This document shows positions 53,279 to 63,705 of a stretch of DNA of 64,000 bases, piece by piece (position 1 is the stretch's first letter; every line of letters starts with the position of its first letter). The notes under the pieces were generated by a model. It was not told the DNA's origin. It was given only the letters and a program-made list of their open reading frames with translations, and made no database searches. Origin of the DNA: Clostridia bacterium (GTDB lineage Bacteria > Bacillota > Clostridia > UBA1381); contig CAAEKO010000002.1 of assembly GCA_900756545.1 (NCBI GenBank), forward strand, positions 1 to 64,000. Reading direction: 5' to 3'. Position numbers and translations under genes: made by a program.

Positions 53279-54046
53279 ATGGCGATTGAGATATTTAACC
53301 GTTATGAGCAGAAATATATATTGAACAGTAAAGACATGGAGATGCTCCTGCCAGTTATACAGACACATATGGATACAGATCCCTATAATCAAAATGGCAC
53401 GCCGTATACAATCAGCAATATTTATTATGATACGCCGGATGACCATATGATCCGGACTTCCCTAGGGAAACCACGATATAAGGAAAAGCTTCGGCTCCGT
53501 GGCTATGGCGTACCGGGACCGCAGGACAAAGTATTTTTGGAAATCAAAAAGAAATATAAGGGCATTGTGAATAAACGGCGTACAACGCTGAGTTTGCCGG
53601 AGGCCTATGCATGGCTGGAAACCGGGACTGCCCCAACGCCTAAGCCATATATGAACAAGCAGGTTCTTTGTGAACTGGCCTACTCTATCCAATTTTACCG
53701 GCCTGTTGCAAAGGTTTATTTAGCCTACGACCGGCTGGCCTTTTTTGACCATGACGATCCGGATCTCCGGATATCCTTCGACCAGAATATCCGTACCCGG
53801 CGCGCTAGTCTGCGGCTGGAAGCAGGCAGCCATGGCTGTCCGCTAATCCCGGAGAATACATGGATTATGGAGATTAAAACCGCGAAGACCATGCCACTGT
53901 GGCTTACCAATGCTTTAGCCAGCTTGAATATCCGTAGCCGGAGTTTTTCAAAATATGGAGCTGAATACCAAAATATGCTCCGTACTACACAAAATGAAAA
54001 TCAAATGGAGGCGTTATTGATATGGAACAACTTTTTAACAGTATAA
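53279..54046 (+). CDS. VTC-domain protein, polyphosphate polymerase-like
   Basis: A 255-residue protein with the VTC/triphosphate-tunnel fold. The opening FNRYEQKYIL, the basic and acidic strands KEKLRLRGYG, KVFLEIKKKYKG and VNKRRTT, and VYLAYDRLAFF line up with tunnel residues that bind phosphate chains. Related eukaryotic Vtc4 makes polyphosphate; bacterial members are uncharacterised. ATG at 53279 follows GGAGG by eight bases. It overlaps the DUF4956 gene by 25 bases. In many genomes this pair is joined by a CotH-kinase gene, which is missing here. Confidence 0.88.
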   Translation: MAIEIFNRYEQKYILNSKDMEMLLPVIQTHMDTDPYNQNGTPYTISNIYYDTPDDHMIRTSLGKPRYKEKLRLRGYGVPGPQDKVFLEIKKKYKGIVNKRRTTLSLPEAYAWLETGTAPTPKPYMNKQVLCELAYSIQFYRPVAKVYLAYDRLAFFDHDDPDLRISFDQNIRTRRASLRLEAGSHGCPLIPENTWIMEIKTAKTMPLWLTNALASLNIRSRSFSKYGAEYQNMLRTTQNENQMEALLIWNNFLTV

Positions 54047-54690
54047 CAACGCAGGACGGATCAATCACGATTATAACTGTCCTGTGCACTCTAATTATTG
54101 CGTGTATTCTAGGCCTGTTAATCAGCCTAACCTATATGCGTACCCAAAACGGCGTTCATTCCCAAAGCTTCGCGATTACACTGATTATGCTGCCTGTTAT
54201 CCTATCGGTAATTATCCTGTTTGTGGGCAGCAACGTTGCCCGGGCGTTTAGCCTTGCAGGTACAGTTGCCATTATTCGATTCCGTAGCGCGCCTGGTGAG
54301 CCAAAGGATATTGGTTTTATCTTTTTCGCCATGGCAGCAGGACTAGCCTGCGGCGTAGGCGTATATATTTATGGCGTAGTCTTCACCATTCTGTTATGTG
54401 CGGTCATGCTGGCGCTGAAAAAATTCAATTTTGCCCGGGTTTCTACCCGAAAAAAACAGCTGCATATGGTCGTACCAGAGAATCTCAACTATCCAAATGC
54501 TTTCGAAGATATTTTCAAAGAATTTACCAGACATGCAGAACTTGTAAAGGTAAAAACCACTGATCTGGGTTCCCTGTACGAGCTTTTATATCATGTAGAG
54601 CTTCTTCCGGATAAAGATGAAAAAGAATTTATTGACCAACTCCGATGCAGAAATGGAAATCTCAATATTTCTTTATCCTTGGCCGAATAA
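54022..54690 (+). CDS. DUF4956 membrane protein
   Basis: A 222-residue protein. Three or four transmembrane helices (about 17-37, 50-72, 75-90 and 104-130) are followed by a cytoplasmic C-terminal domain (about 140-222). The conserved segment AGTVAIIRFRSAPGEPKDIGFIF matches the DUF4956 family. Its constant partnership with VTC-domain genes suggests it forms a membrane channel or anchor for the polymerase, but this is unproven. A hairpin terminator follows, shared with the convergent rodA-type gene. Confidence 0.86.
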   Translation: MEQLFNSITTQDGSITIITVLCTLIIACILGLLISLTYMRTQNGVHSQSFAITLIMLPVILSVIILFVGSNVARAFSLAGTVAIIRFRSAPGEPKDIGFIFFAMAAGLACGVGVYIYGVVFTILLCAVMLALKKFNFARVSTRKKQLHMVVPENLNYPNAFEDIFKEFTRHAELVKVKTTDLGSLYELLYHVELLPDKDEKEFIDQLRCRNGNLNISLSLAE

Positions 54691-54710
54691 AAAAACCCTA
54701 CGGGGTTTTT
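54691..54710. terminator. Shared terminator between DUF4956 and rodA-type genes
   Basis: AAAAACCCTACGGGGTTTTT hairpin with a four-base loop and A/T tails on both sides, at the junction of two convergent genes. Confidence 0.75.
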
Positions 54711-55817
54711 TTAGAATATTTTTTTCTTACTCCGCAGGGTCACACTAAGCACAAGGGCGATTGCAATCATATTGGTTATCAAAGATGTGCCGCCGTAGCT
54801 GATAAACGGCAGCGGAATACCTGTTACCGGCATAAGGCCAATACACATACCTGCATTCTCAAAGGTATGAAAAATCAACATAGCCGCTACGCCCGTGCAG
54901 ATATAGCGTCCAAACAGGGAATTGGCGTTCTTTGCAGCCCGGATACACCGGAAAATAATGGAAAACAACAGAACCAGCACAGCCACTGCGCCCACAAAAC
55001 CCAGCTCCTCCGCAATAACACTAAAAATAAAGTCTGTATATTTTGTGGGCAGAAACCCCATCTGATTCTGCGTTCCATGCAGAAACCCTTTGCCAAAAAG
55101 CTGACCGGAGCCTACGGCGATTTTAGACTGAATTACATTATAGCCGCTGCCTAACCTGTCCATATCCGGATTAAAAAACACCTGAATCCGGTGCTGCTGG
55201 AATGGACTCAGTACGAAAAAATACGCCAGCGGCGCCAATACCGCGCCAATCCCGATTGCGGCAAAAACGTATTTATATGAAATTCCAGCTACAAAAAGCA
55301 TAACTAAGAACATAAATACAAATACAAGAACGCTTCCTAAATCTGGCTGAAGCAAAATCAGGCCGATAATCACGCCGATATGAAGTAATAGACCCAAAAG
55401 CGTACGGAATTTATTGATATTATCCTTTACGACTGTCAGATGATATGAAAATGTGATAATAAATGCCACTTTAGCAATCTCAGTAGGCTGAATCCCAATT
55501 GGTCCAATACGGATCCAGCTTTTGGCGCCCCAGGTTCCCGATTTTCCGATAATCAAAACTAGAATTAATAAAAGTACGCTAGCCGCATAAATATATTTGA
55601 TTAGAAATTCATACTGCTCGTAATCAAACAGTGTCAAAATCAGCATAGCCGCCAGCCCCAGCCCAAAGGCCGCGGACTGGATAATTACGTTAGAATAAGT
55701 ATTTAAAGAGCGCGTAGCCGTATAGACCGCCAAAATCCCGAATAGACAGGTGATGATTACCAGGACCGCCAAGGATTTATCAAAGCCTGTAGCCGACAGG
55801 GGCTTCTGTTTCGCCAT
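54711..55817 (-). CDS. rodA: FtsW/RodA/SpoVE-family peptidoglycan polymerase
   Basis: A 368-residue SEDS-family glycosyltransferase with about ten membrane helices. It polymerises lipid II in partnership with a class B penicillin-binding protein. The catalytic-region motifs are present: GAKSWIRIGPIGIQPTEIAK near 93-112, QPDLGSVLVF near 157, and the C-terminal GMCIGLMPVTGIPLPFISYGGTS. The sequence and length favour RodA, but SpoVE or FtsW cannot be fully excluded without a tree. It has its own promoter and is monocistronic. Confidence 0.88.
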   Translation of the reverse strand: MAKQKPLSATGFDKSLAVLVIITCLFGILAVYTATRSLNTYSNVIIQSAAFGLGLAAMLILTLFDYEQYEFLIKYIYAASVLLLILVLIIGKSGTWGAKSWIRIGPIGIQPTEIAKVAFIITFSYHLTVVKDNINKFRTLLGLLLHIGVIIGLILLQPDLGSVLVFVFMFLVMLFVAGISYKYVFAAIGIGAVLAPLAYFFVLSPFQQHRIQVFFNPDMDRLGSGYNVIQSKIAVGSGQLFGKGFLHGTQNQMGFLPTKYTDFIFSVIAEELGFVGAVAVLVLLFSIIFRCIRAAKNANSLFGRYICTGVAAMLIFHTFENAGMCIGLMPVTGIPLPFISYGGTSLITNMIAIALVLSVTLRSKKKIF

Positions 55818-55825
55818 AACCTTAA

Positions 55826-57241
<1,416 letters not shown>

Positions 57242-57257
57242 TTTCATAAGAAAAACA

Positions 57258-57281
57258 GGCGGGAAATTCATTATCCCCGCC
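57258..57281. terminator. Shared GC-rich terminator between eno and dfr
   Basis: GGCGGG (57258-57263) pairs with CCCGCC (57276-57281). Minus-strand continuation TGTTTTTC gives a T-run for dfr, and the plus strand reads into an AT-rich tract ending in five T. A member of the recurring GGCGGG hairpin group. Confidence 0.6.
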
Positions 57282-57307
57282 GTTACATATTTTTAACAAG
57301 CCGCTAT

Positions 57308-57808
57308 TTATTTTTTTGCTCCTATGTTCTCATATGTATTAAAGGTAAACGTATAATCATTATCTATGATGGGAGCTGATGTTTTTGTGAGCGCCCAGGC
57401 GGGATCAGTATCTAGATTTGGCAGAAAGCTGTCTGCCGGCGCGACCGCGTCTACTTTCGTAATATAAGCTAATCTGCACTGGGATAAAAGCATCCGATAC
57501 ACAGCCGCCCCACCGCAGACAAACACATCCTCTGTATCAAAGCTTTCCAGAATTTTGAAAAGTTCTGTCTCTGAATGGCACAGTATAACGCCATCGGCGG
57601 CATAGTCCCGGTTGGCAGTCAGCACAATATTTGTGCGGTTTGGCAAGGGTTTACAGCCGGGAAAGGATTCCAGAGTTTTACGGCCCATGACAATGACTTT
57701 ACCCATGGTAGTTTCCCGGAAGAATTTCATGTCCCTGGGAATGCGGAACAGAAGTCCGTTATCTCTGCCGATACCCCAGTCTTTTGCTGCTGCGGCAATT
57801 AAATTCAT
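57308..57808 (-). CDS. folA: Dihydrofolate reductase
   Basis: A 166-residue NADPH enzyme that regenerates tetrahydrofolate after thymidylate synthesis. Typical elements are NLIAAAAKDWGIGRDNGLLF (2-21), the following IPRDMKFF with the catalytic acidic residue, VIVMGRKTLESFP near 40-52, and FVCGGAAVYRMLL near 96-108. GGAGGAAAACAAT precedes the ATG. It sits 14 bases after thyA on the same strand, the normal operon. Confidence 0.95.
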   Translation of the reverse strand: MNLIAAAAKDWGIGRDNGLLFRIPRDMKFFRETTMGKVIVMGRKTLESFPGCKPLPNRTNIVLTANRDYAADGVILCHSETELFKILESFDTEDVFVCGGAAVYRMLLSQCRLAYITKVDAVAPADSFLPNLDTDPAWALTKTSAPIIDNDYTFTFNTYENIGAKK

Positions 57809-57822
57809 ATTGTTTTCCTCCT

Positions 57823-58665
57823 TTATTCCGCAATGGGTATCTTCATATCAAAGGGATGGTATTGATAATCCGTCAGCCGGAAGCTGTTTTTGGTAAAAGC
57901 ATAAAAATCTGTAATGTCATCCATTTCAAAGCCAGGTGCGTCATAGGGCGTACGGCTAATCAGTTCTTCAATAATCGGCACATGCCGGTCATAAATGTGG
58001 GCGTCGGCAATCACATGAACAAGCTCCCCGGCCTGAAGGCCGGAAACGGCGGCAAGCATATGCAGAAGCACCGCATACTGGCAAACGTTCCAGTTATTTG
58101 CGGTCAGCATGTCCTGGGAGCGCTGATTCAGTATACCGTTTAACGTCCTGCCTGATACGTTGAAGGTCATACTGTAGGCACAGGGATATAAATGCATTTC
58201 CGATAAGTCGGCATGGTTGTAGATATTTGTCATGATCCGACGGCTTTGGGGGTTGTGTTTTAGATCATACAGTACCCGGTCTACCTGATCAAACATGCCT
58301 TCCGGATAGGAATGCTGAATGCCGAGCTGATAGCCGTAGGCTTTACCGATTGAGCCGCTTGCGTCCGCCCACTGATCCCATATATGGCTGGAAAGATCTT
58401 GAATGTTGTTGGACTTTTTCTGCCAAATCCACAAAAGCTCGTCTATTGCGCTTTTCAAGTAGGTACGCCGGAGCGTCAGGATAGGAAATTCCTTCGACAG
58501 ATCATATCGGTTTACAATGCCAAATTTCTTAATTGTGTGGGCGCTTTGACCATCCTCCCATTTGGGGCGTACGGGATAATCTGTGTCCCAGACGCCGTTC
58601 TTTAAAATATCTTTGCAGTTTTGGATAAAAATTTGATCCGCCGCACTCATTTTCATCATCTCCAA
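57823..58665 (-). CDS. thyA: Thymidylate synthase, ThyA type, divergent active-site segment
   Basis: A 280-residue enzyme that methylates dUMP. The nucleophile Cys is in LYPCAYSMTFNV near 162, where the classical motif is PCH: the following His is Ala here. The phosphate-binding QRSQD is retained, but the usual LGLPFNI is replaced by LTANNWNV. The C-terminal HVIADAHIYDRHV matches the nucleotide-contacting end. It pairs with dfr. The variations appear consistent along the protein, so it probably belongs to a distinct ThyA subgroup rather than being inactive. Confidence 0.88.
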   Translation of the reverse strand: MEMMKMSAADQIFIQNCKDILKNGVWDTDYPVRPKWEDGQSAHTIKKFGIVNRYDLSKEFPILTLRRTYLKSAIDELLWIWQKKSNNIQDLSSHIWDQWADASGSIGKAYGYQLGIQHSYPEGMFDQVDRVLYDLKHNPQSRRIMTNIYNHADLSEMHLYPCAYSMTFNVSGRTLNGILNQRSQDMLTANNWNVCQYAVLLHMLAAVSGLQAGELVHVIADAHIYDRHVPIIEELISRTPYDAPGFEMDDITDFYAFTKNSFRLTDYQYHPFDMKIPIAE

Positions 58666-58682
58666 TTTCCAATCTCCAATTT

Positions 58683-58711
58683 AGTATATCATAAAGTTTG
58701 AAGAATTACAA
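58683..58711 (-). promoter_or_regulatory. Promoter of thyA-folA
   Basis: Minus-strand TTGTAA (58706-58711), 17-base spacer, TATACT (58683-58688), just ahead of the thyA leader. Confidence 0.65.
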
Positions 58712-58734
58712 TAGAATAGAACGAGGTGAAAATT

Positions 58735-59328
58735 ATGAATTATATCTGGTCGGGCATGATTTTGGTTTCATTGGTTGTGGCGGCTATTAACGGCACGCTG
58801 GATGCTACGGTTGCTGCCGGCATGGACGGTGCGAAAACGGCAGTAGAAACAGTTTTAGGTTTTGCAGGGGCTATGTGCCTGTGGACAGGGCTGATGCGCT
58901 TAGCGGACGCCGGAGGACTTTCCGTAATATTAAAAAAATTTCTGCGGCCGCTAACCCAGTTTTTGTTTCCTAATTTGGCGCCGGACGGCCCTGCTATGGA
59001 GAAAATTACTATGAACATGACTGCAAATCTGCTGGGAATGGGCAATGCGGCGACGCCGGCTGGCATAGCTGCTATGGCGGAGCTGGACAAGGTGAATCCA
59101 CGGCCTGCCTGGGCCAGCGATGATATGTGCATGTTTGTAGTCATCAACACAGCGTCTTTGCAGCTGATCCCTTCCACCATTATTGCCATGCGGTCATCCG
59201 CAGGTTCTGCCGCGCCGTTTGCCATCATTGTTCCCGTATGGGTTTGTTCAGTTATTACTTTATTGAGTGCGGTTTTATGTATGAAACTGATTATTTTTAT
59301 AGGAAACAGAAAGGAGCGGCAGGCGTGA
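58735..59328 (+). CDS. spmA: Spore maturation protein A
   Basis: A 197-residue membrane protein of the nucleoside-recognition (Gate) family. In Bacillus, SpmA and SpmB are needed for proper core dehydration. Landmarks are the N-terminal NYIWSGMILVSLVVA, the repeated NLLGMGNAATPAGIAAMAEL near 100-119, and FVVINTASLQLIPSTI. ATG at 58735 follows GAGGTGAAAATT. The stop overlaps the spmB start as GTGA. Substrate unknown. Confidence 0.94.
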   Translation: MNYIWSGMILVSLVVAAINGTLDATVAAGMDGAKTAVETVLGFAGAMCLWTGLMRLADAGGLSVILKKFLRPLTQFLFPNLAPDGPAMEKITMNMTANLLGMGNAATPAGIAAMAELDKVNPRPAWASDDMCMFVVINTASLQLIPSTIIAMRSSAGSAAPFAIIVPVWVCSVITLLSAVLCMKLIIFIGNRKERQA

Positions 59329-59834
59329 CAGCATATATCATTCCCCTTCTTATGGGAGCGATTTTGTGTATGGCGTTGTCAAAAAAAGTGCCTGTATACA
59401 CAGAATTCATCACAGGGGCGGAGGAGGGCATGAAGACCGTGATCGGGATTTTTCCATGCTTGGTAGCTGTCCTTACGGCAGTGTCCATGCTTCGGGCGTC
59501 AGGCGCCATGGATTGGCTGCTGTCCGCCGCCGCGCCTTTGAGCAAGGCTTTACATATCCCGAATGATGTACTGAATCTGGCATTTATCCGGCCGATTTCC
59601 GGCAGCGGCGCGCTGGGGGTGCTGGCTGACCTGTTCAGAACCAATCCGCCGGACAGTGAAGCAGGCCGAATCGCTTCCGTAATGATGGGTTCAACGGAAA
59701 CAACTTTTTACACTTTGATGGTATATTTCCGAAAGACCCAGGTAAAATATACAAAAAGGGCTGTTCCTGCGGCGGTTTTTGGTGATATTGCCGGGCTTTT
59801 AGCCAGCGTAGCCGTATGTAAGATATTTTTTTGA
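59325..59834 (+). CDS. spmB: Spore maturation protein B
   Basis: A 169-residue membrane protein, partner of SpmA. It begins with GTG at 59325 overlapping the spmA stop, with AAAGGAG upstream. Landmarks are YIIPLLMGAIL, FIRPISGSGALGVLADL near 88-105, and STETTFYTLMVYF near 124-136, with four or five hydrophobic segments. A longer frame upstream overlaps spmA and is not needed. With spmA it belongs to the sporulation complement of this window. Confidence 0.94.
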   Translation: MTAYIIPLLMGAILCMALSKKVPVYTEFITGAEEGMKTVIGIFPCLVAVLTAVSMLRASGAMDWLLSAAAPLSKALHIPNDVLNLAFIRPISGSGALGVLADLFRTNPPDSEAGRIASVMMGSTETTFYTLMVYFRKTQVKYTKRAVPAAVFGDIAGLLASVAVCKIFF

Positions 59835-59852
59835 CAATTTTATGCAAATCAC

Positions 59853-59881
59853 TTGAAAAACTTCCCGAATTGCGATAAAAT
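59853..59881 (+). promoter_or_regulatory. Promoter of pgk-tpiA
   Basis: TTGAAA (59853-59858), 17-base spacer, TAAAAT (59876-59881), about 45 bases before the pgk start. Confidence 0.7.
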
Positions 59882-59930
59882 AGGTACGATTGGGACAAGT
59901 CCCCAAAAATGAAATAAGAGGTGTGCAAGA

Positions 59931-61127
59931 ATGTTGAACAAAAAGAGCGTGGAAGATATTCAGGTCAAGGGAAAAAGAGTGCTTGTACGGTGCGATTTTA
60001 ACGTGCCTCTGGACGAAAACAGGAACATTACAGATGAAACACGGATCGACGGTGCGCTGCCGACCATTCAGTATTTAATGCAAAACGGGGCAAGAGTAAT
60101 TTTGTGTTCCCATATGGGTAAGCCTAAGGGCGAGCCGAAGCCGGAGCTGTCTTTAGCGCCGGTTGCGAAAAAGCTTTCTGAAAAGCTAGGCAAAGACGTC
60201 GTTTTTGCAGCGGACGATAATGTTGTGGGCGAAAATGCAAAAAAAGCGGTTGCCGCCATGCAGGACGGCGATGTAGTATTGCTGGAAAACACCCGTTACC
60301 GTGCGGAAGAAACCAAAAACGTCGATGAATTCAGCAAAGAGTTGGCTTCTCTGGCCGATATTTTTGTGAATGACGCATTCGGAACGGCACACCGTGCGCA
60401 CTGTTCTAATGTAGGCGTTACAAAATATCTGGATACAGCCGTTGCCGGTTACCTGATTCAAAAGGAAATTGAATTTTTGGGCAATGCGGTAAATAACCCG
60501 AACCGTCCTTTTGTCGCAATTCTGGGCGGAAGTAAGGTTTCCTCTAAAATATCGGTTATCAACAATCTGCTGGAAAAGGTAGATACGCTGATTATCGGCG
60601 GAGGTATGGCGTATACCTTCATGAAAGCAAATGATGAAAACGTAGGCGACTCTTTGCTGGAGGCTGACTACATCGACTATGCCAAGGAAATGATGGAGAA
60701 GGCGGAAAAGAAGGGCGTAAAACTGCTGATTCCAGTGGATACAGTCGTTGCTAAGGAATTCTCTAATGACGCGGAGTATAAGACCGTTGCACGGGGCGGT
60801 ATTGAGTCGGGCTGGCAGGGCTTGGACATCGGGGAAAAGACCATTGCCTTGTATAAAGATGCTATCAAGGATGCAAAGACTGTTGTTTGGAACGGGCCTA
60901 TGGGCGTATTTGAAATGCCGAACTTTGCGAAGGGCACAAACGCGATAGCACAGGCGCTGGCCGAGATTGACGCTGTAACTGTAATTGGCGGAGGCGACAG
61001 TGTTGCAGCAGTGAATCAGGCTGGTTTGGGCGATAAGATGACCCACATCTCCACTGGCGGCGGTGCAAGTCTGGAATTCCTGGAGGGCAAGGAATTGCCG
61101 GGTATTGTTGCGCTGAATGATAAATAA
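59931..61127 (+). CDS. pgk: Phosphoglycerate kinase
   Basis: A 398-residue enzyme making ATP from 1,3-bisphosphoglycerate. The signature [13 protein letters not shown] lies near 16-28, [15 protein letters not shown] near 61-75, the N-domain catalytic segment near ENTRYRAEE, and the nucleotide loop [13 protein letters not shown] near 352-364. Its usual upstream partner gapA is not in the window. tpiA follows after 21 bases. Confidence 0.97.
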   Translation: MLNKKSVEDIQVKGKRVLVRCDFNVPLDENRNITDETRIDGALPTIQYLMQNGARVILCSHMGKPKGEPKPELSLAPVAKKLSEKLGKDVVFAADDNVVGENAKKAVAAMQDGDVVLLENTRYRAEETKNVDEFSKELASLADIFVNDAFGTAHRAHCSNVGVTKYLDTAVAGYLIQKEIEFLGNAVNNPNRPFVAILGGSKVSSKISVINNLLEKVDTLIIGGGMAYTFMKANDENVGDSLLEADYIDYAKEMMEKAEKKGVKLLIPVDTVVAKEFSNDAEYKTVARGGIESGWQGLDIGEKTIALYKDAIKDAKTVVWNGPMGVFEMPNFAKGTNAIAQALAEIDAVTVIGGGDSVAAVNQAGLGDKMTHISTGGGASLEFLEGKELPGIVALNDK

Positions 61128-61148
61128 GTTTGAAAGGATCAAGATAAA

Positions 61149-61901
61149 ATGGGTAAATATATAATTGCTGGAAACTGGAAGATGAATAAACTTCCCTCAG
61201 AAACCTATGATTTTGTAAAGTCTATTGCGGAGGCCACAAGGGACGCCGCTTGTGAGGTGGTTTGCTGTACACCGTTCATATGCCTCCCCGAAGCTGTCCG
61301 CGCAGCAGAGGGTACACAGGTGAAAATCGGCGCGGAAAACCTGCACTTCAAAGACAGCGGCGCGTATACCGGCGAAGTCAGCGCAGATATGTTGGTAGAT
61401 ATGGGTGTAGATTATGTTATAATCGGCCACTCTGAACGCCGCCAGTATTTTGCGGAGACAGACGAAACCGTAAATCTAAAAACCAAAAAGGCATTAGAAA
61501 AGGGACTTTTGCCCATTGTATGTGTAGGTGAAAGCTTAGAACAGCGGGAACAGGGCGTAACGATGAATCTGATCACTGACCAGATCAAAGCCGCATTTGC
61601 AGGTTTGAGCGCGGAGGAAGCGAAGAAGGTCGTTGTGGCCTATGAACCAATCTGGGCTATCGGCACGGGAAAAACAGCTTCGGCAGAGCAGGCTGAGGAA
61701 GTATGCGGCGCAATCCGGAAGATATTGGCCGGCCTGTACTGTGATAAGTGTGCGGGCGAAATCACTATTCAGTATGGCGGCAGCATGAACGCAGGCAATG
61801 CGGCGGAGCTTCTGGCCAAGGAGAACATCGACGGCGGCTTGATCGGCGGTGCAAGCTTGAAAACACCGGACTTCGCAGCAATCGTTGCAGCGGCGAAATA
61901 A
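61149..61901 (+). CDS. tpiA: Triosephosphate isomerase
   Basis: A 250-residue TIM-barrel enzyme. Catalytic Lys12 is in GNWKMNK, His in GHSERRQYF near 94, and Glu in AYEPIWAIGTGKTA near 164. The C-terminal phosphate-binding YGGSMNAGNA and GLIGGASL are intact. GAAAGGATC precedes the ATG. A weak hairpin GGCTGT/ACAGCC (61914-61936) follows before gpmI. Confidence 0.97.
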   Translation: MGKYIIAGNWKMNKLPSETYDFVKSIAEATRDAACEVVCCTPFICLPEAVRAAEGTQVKIGAENLHFKDSGAYTGEVSADMLVDMGVDYVIIGHSERRQYFAETDETVNLKTKKALEKGLLPIVCVGESLEQREQGVTMNLITDQIKAAFAGLSAEEAKKVVVAYEPIWAIGTGKTASAEQAEEVCGAIRKILAGLYCDKCAGEITIQYGGSMNAGNAAELLAKENIDGGLIGGASLKTPDFAAIVAAAK

Positions 61902-62057
61902 AGATTTTTAGGGGGCTGTTCGGTTATAGGACAGCCTCTTGTCACACCAGCGTAAAAACTGAATAGAATTGATGCACCGTTGCTTCACAGTAACAGCTTA
62001 AGCAATTTTTTCAGAACTGGTTCTGACTTTTGGATATAGAAAGGAATGATTATCATT

Positions 62058-63608
62058 ATGGCAAAAAGTCCAATTGCATTGATTATTTTAGATGGTTACG
62101 GTCTGAATGAGGCTACGGAGGGGAATGCCATCAAGGCGGCAAAGCAGCCCCATATCGACAGTTATTTTGCGGATTACCCTAACACGATTTTATATGCCAG
62201 CGGTATGAGCGTAGGCTTGCCGGACGGGCAGATGGGGAATTCTGAGGTGGGGCACACCAATATCGGCGCGGGCCGGGTAGTATATCAGGAGCTTACAAGA
62301 ATCACCAAATCCATAGAAGACGGAGATTTTTTCTCTAACGAGGCTCTTATGGGCGCAGTTGAGAACTGTAAAAAGAATAACAGCGCCCTGCACCTAATCG
62401 GGCTTTTGTCTGACGGCGGTGTGCATAGTCATATCGGACATCTTTTCGGCTTAATTGATCTGGCCCGTAAAAACGGACTGAATAAGGTATATGTCCACTG
62501 CATAATGGATGGCCGGGATGTATCTCCCACCTCCGGAGCGGAATATCTCCGCCAGCTACAGAAAAAAATGGACGAGGCGGGCGTAGGCAAGATTGCGACA
62601 GTTATGGGCCGGTATTACGCTATGGATAGGGATACCAACTGGAATCGGGTGGAAAAGGCCTATAACGCCGCCGTTAAGGGCGAAGGTCATTTGGTGGCTG
62701 ATCCGGTAGCTGCGATTTTAGAGTCCTATGAGACCCGGGATGAAAATGACGCGTTATTAACAGATGAGTTCGTTATCCCAATGGTTGTTATGGAAAATGG
62801 TGCGCCTACAGCAAAAATTAGTGCGAGTGATTCAGTAATCTGCTTTAACTTTCGTCCCGACCGTGCGCGGGAGATTACCCGTACTCTGGTTGATTCGGAA
62901 TTTGACGGCTTTGTGCGGGAATTCATGCCGCTTTACTATGTGTGCATGACTCAGTATGATGCGAAGATGCCTAATGTGCATGTAGCATTCAAGCCGCAGA
63001 CGCTGACCAATACATTTGGCGAGTATATTGCCAAGAAGGGTATGCACCAGCTTCGGATTGCAGAGACGGAAAAATACGCCCATGTCACATTTTTCTTTAA
63101 CGGCGGCGTGGAGGCTGTATATGAGGGTGAAGACAGAAAGCTTATTCCGTCGCCAAAGGTAGCGACCTATGACATGCAGCCAGAAATGAGCGCCTATCTG
63201 GTGGCGGATGCCTGCGTGGAGCTGATTAACAAAGACATTTACGACTGTATCATCCTGAATTTTGCAAATTGCGATATGGTGGGTCATACCGGTGTGTTTG
63301 AGGCGGCAGTAAAGGCGGTAGAAGCTGTTGATGAATGCCTGGGCAGAGTGGTAGACGCGCTGATGGCAAAGGATGCAAAAATTCTGATTACAGCGGACCA
63401 CGGAAACGCAGACTGCCTTATTGACCCGGAAACAAAGGACGTGTTTACGGCGCATACTACAAACCCGGTTCCGCTGATCGTAATGGGTGCGGGAGATGTA
63501 AAGCTGAACAGGGGTAAGCTGGCAGATTTGGCGCCTACAATGTTAGATTTGATGGGACTGGAAAAACCGGCAGAAATGACCGGGGAAAGCCTCATCGTGA
63601 AGTCTTGA
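62058..63608 (+). CDS. gpmI: 2,3-bisphosphoglycerate-independent phosphoglycerate mutase
   Basis: A 516-residue manganese enzyme interconverting 3- and 2-phosphoglycerate. Catalytic Ser is in GNSEVGHTNIGAGR near 60-73. Metal ligands are ILDGYG near 9-14, VHCIMDGRDV near 125, NFANCDMVGHTG near 397, and ADHGNAD. AAAGGA lies 9 bases before ATG 62058. An ATG 12 bases earlier is too close to the site. It completes pgk-tpiA-gpmI, with eno 5 kb upstream. Confidence 0.97.
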   Translation: MAKSPIALIILDGYGLNEATEGNAIKAAKQPHIDSYFADYPNTILYASGMSVGLPDGQMGNSEVGHTNIGAGRVVYQELTRITKSIEDGDFFSNEALMGAVENCKKNNSALHLIGLLSDGGVHSHIGHLFGLIDLARKNGLNKVYVHCIMDGRDVSPTSGAEYLRQLQKKMDEAGVGKIATVMGRYYAMDRDTNWNRVEKAYNAAVKGEGHLVADPVAAILESYETRDENDALLTDEFVIPMVVMENGAPTAKISASDSVICFNFRPDRAREITRTLVDSEFDGFVREFMPLYYVCMTQYDAKMPNVHVAFKPQTLTNTFGEYIAKKGMHQLRIAETEKYAHVTFFFNGGVEAVYEGEDRKLIPSPKVATYDMQPEMSAYLVADACVELINKDIYDCIILNFANCDMVGHTGVFEAAVKAVEAVDECLGRVVDALMAKDAKILITADHGNADCLIDPETKDVFTAHTTNPVPLIVMGAGDVKLNRGKLADLAPTMLDLMGLEKPAEMTGESLIVKS

Positions 63609-63634
63609 CATTTTAACGGGATTTGCATATAATA
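63606..63634 (+). promoter_or_regulatory. Promoter of the cation-efflux gene, overlapping the gpmI stop
   Basis: TTGACA (63606-63611), 17-base spacer, TATAAT (63629-63634): perfect consensus. The -35 overlaps the gpmI stop codon. The start point is near 63641. Confidence 0.85.
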
Positions 63635-63651
63635 ATAAAGATCAATAAAAT

Positions 63652-63687
63652 ACATCCACAGAACTGCTGCGGATGTACTTTTATTAT
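63652..63687 (+). terminator. Terminator-like hairpin within the cation-efflux leader
   Basis: TACATCC (63652-63658) pairs with GGATGTA (63671-63677), with inner CAG/CTG pairs, followed by CTTTTATTATT. It sits about 11 bases after the predicted start point and ahead of the ribosome binding site GAAGGTGA, so it may end gpmI transcripts and also attenuate the next gene. Confidence 0.65.
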
Positions 63688-63705
63688 TAAGAAGGTGATT
63701 TTGGA

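Noticed and set aside
60186..61142. 318-codon minus-strand frame opposite pgk
   Set aside because: Antisense to an unmistakable pgk; its length follows from codon bias, and it has no family motif.
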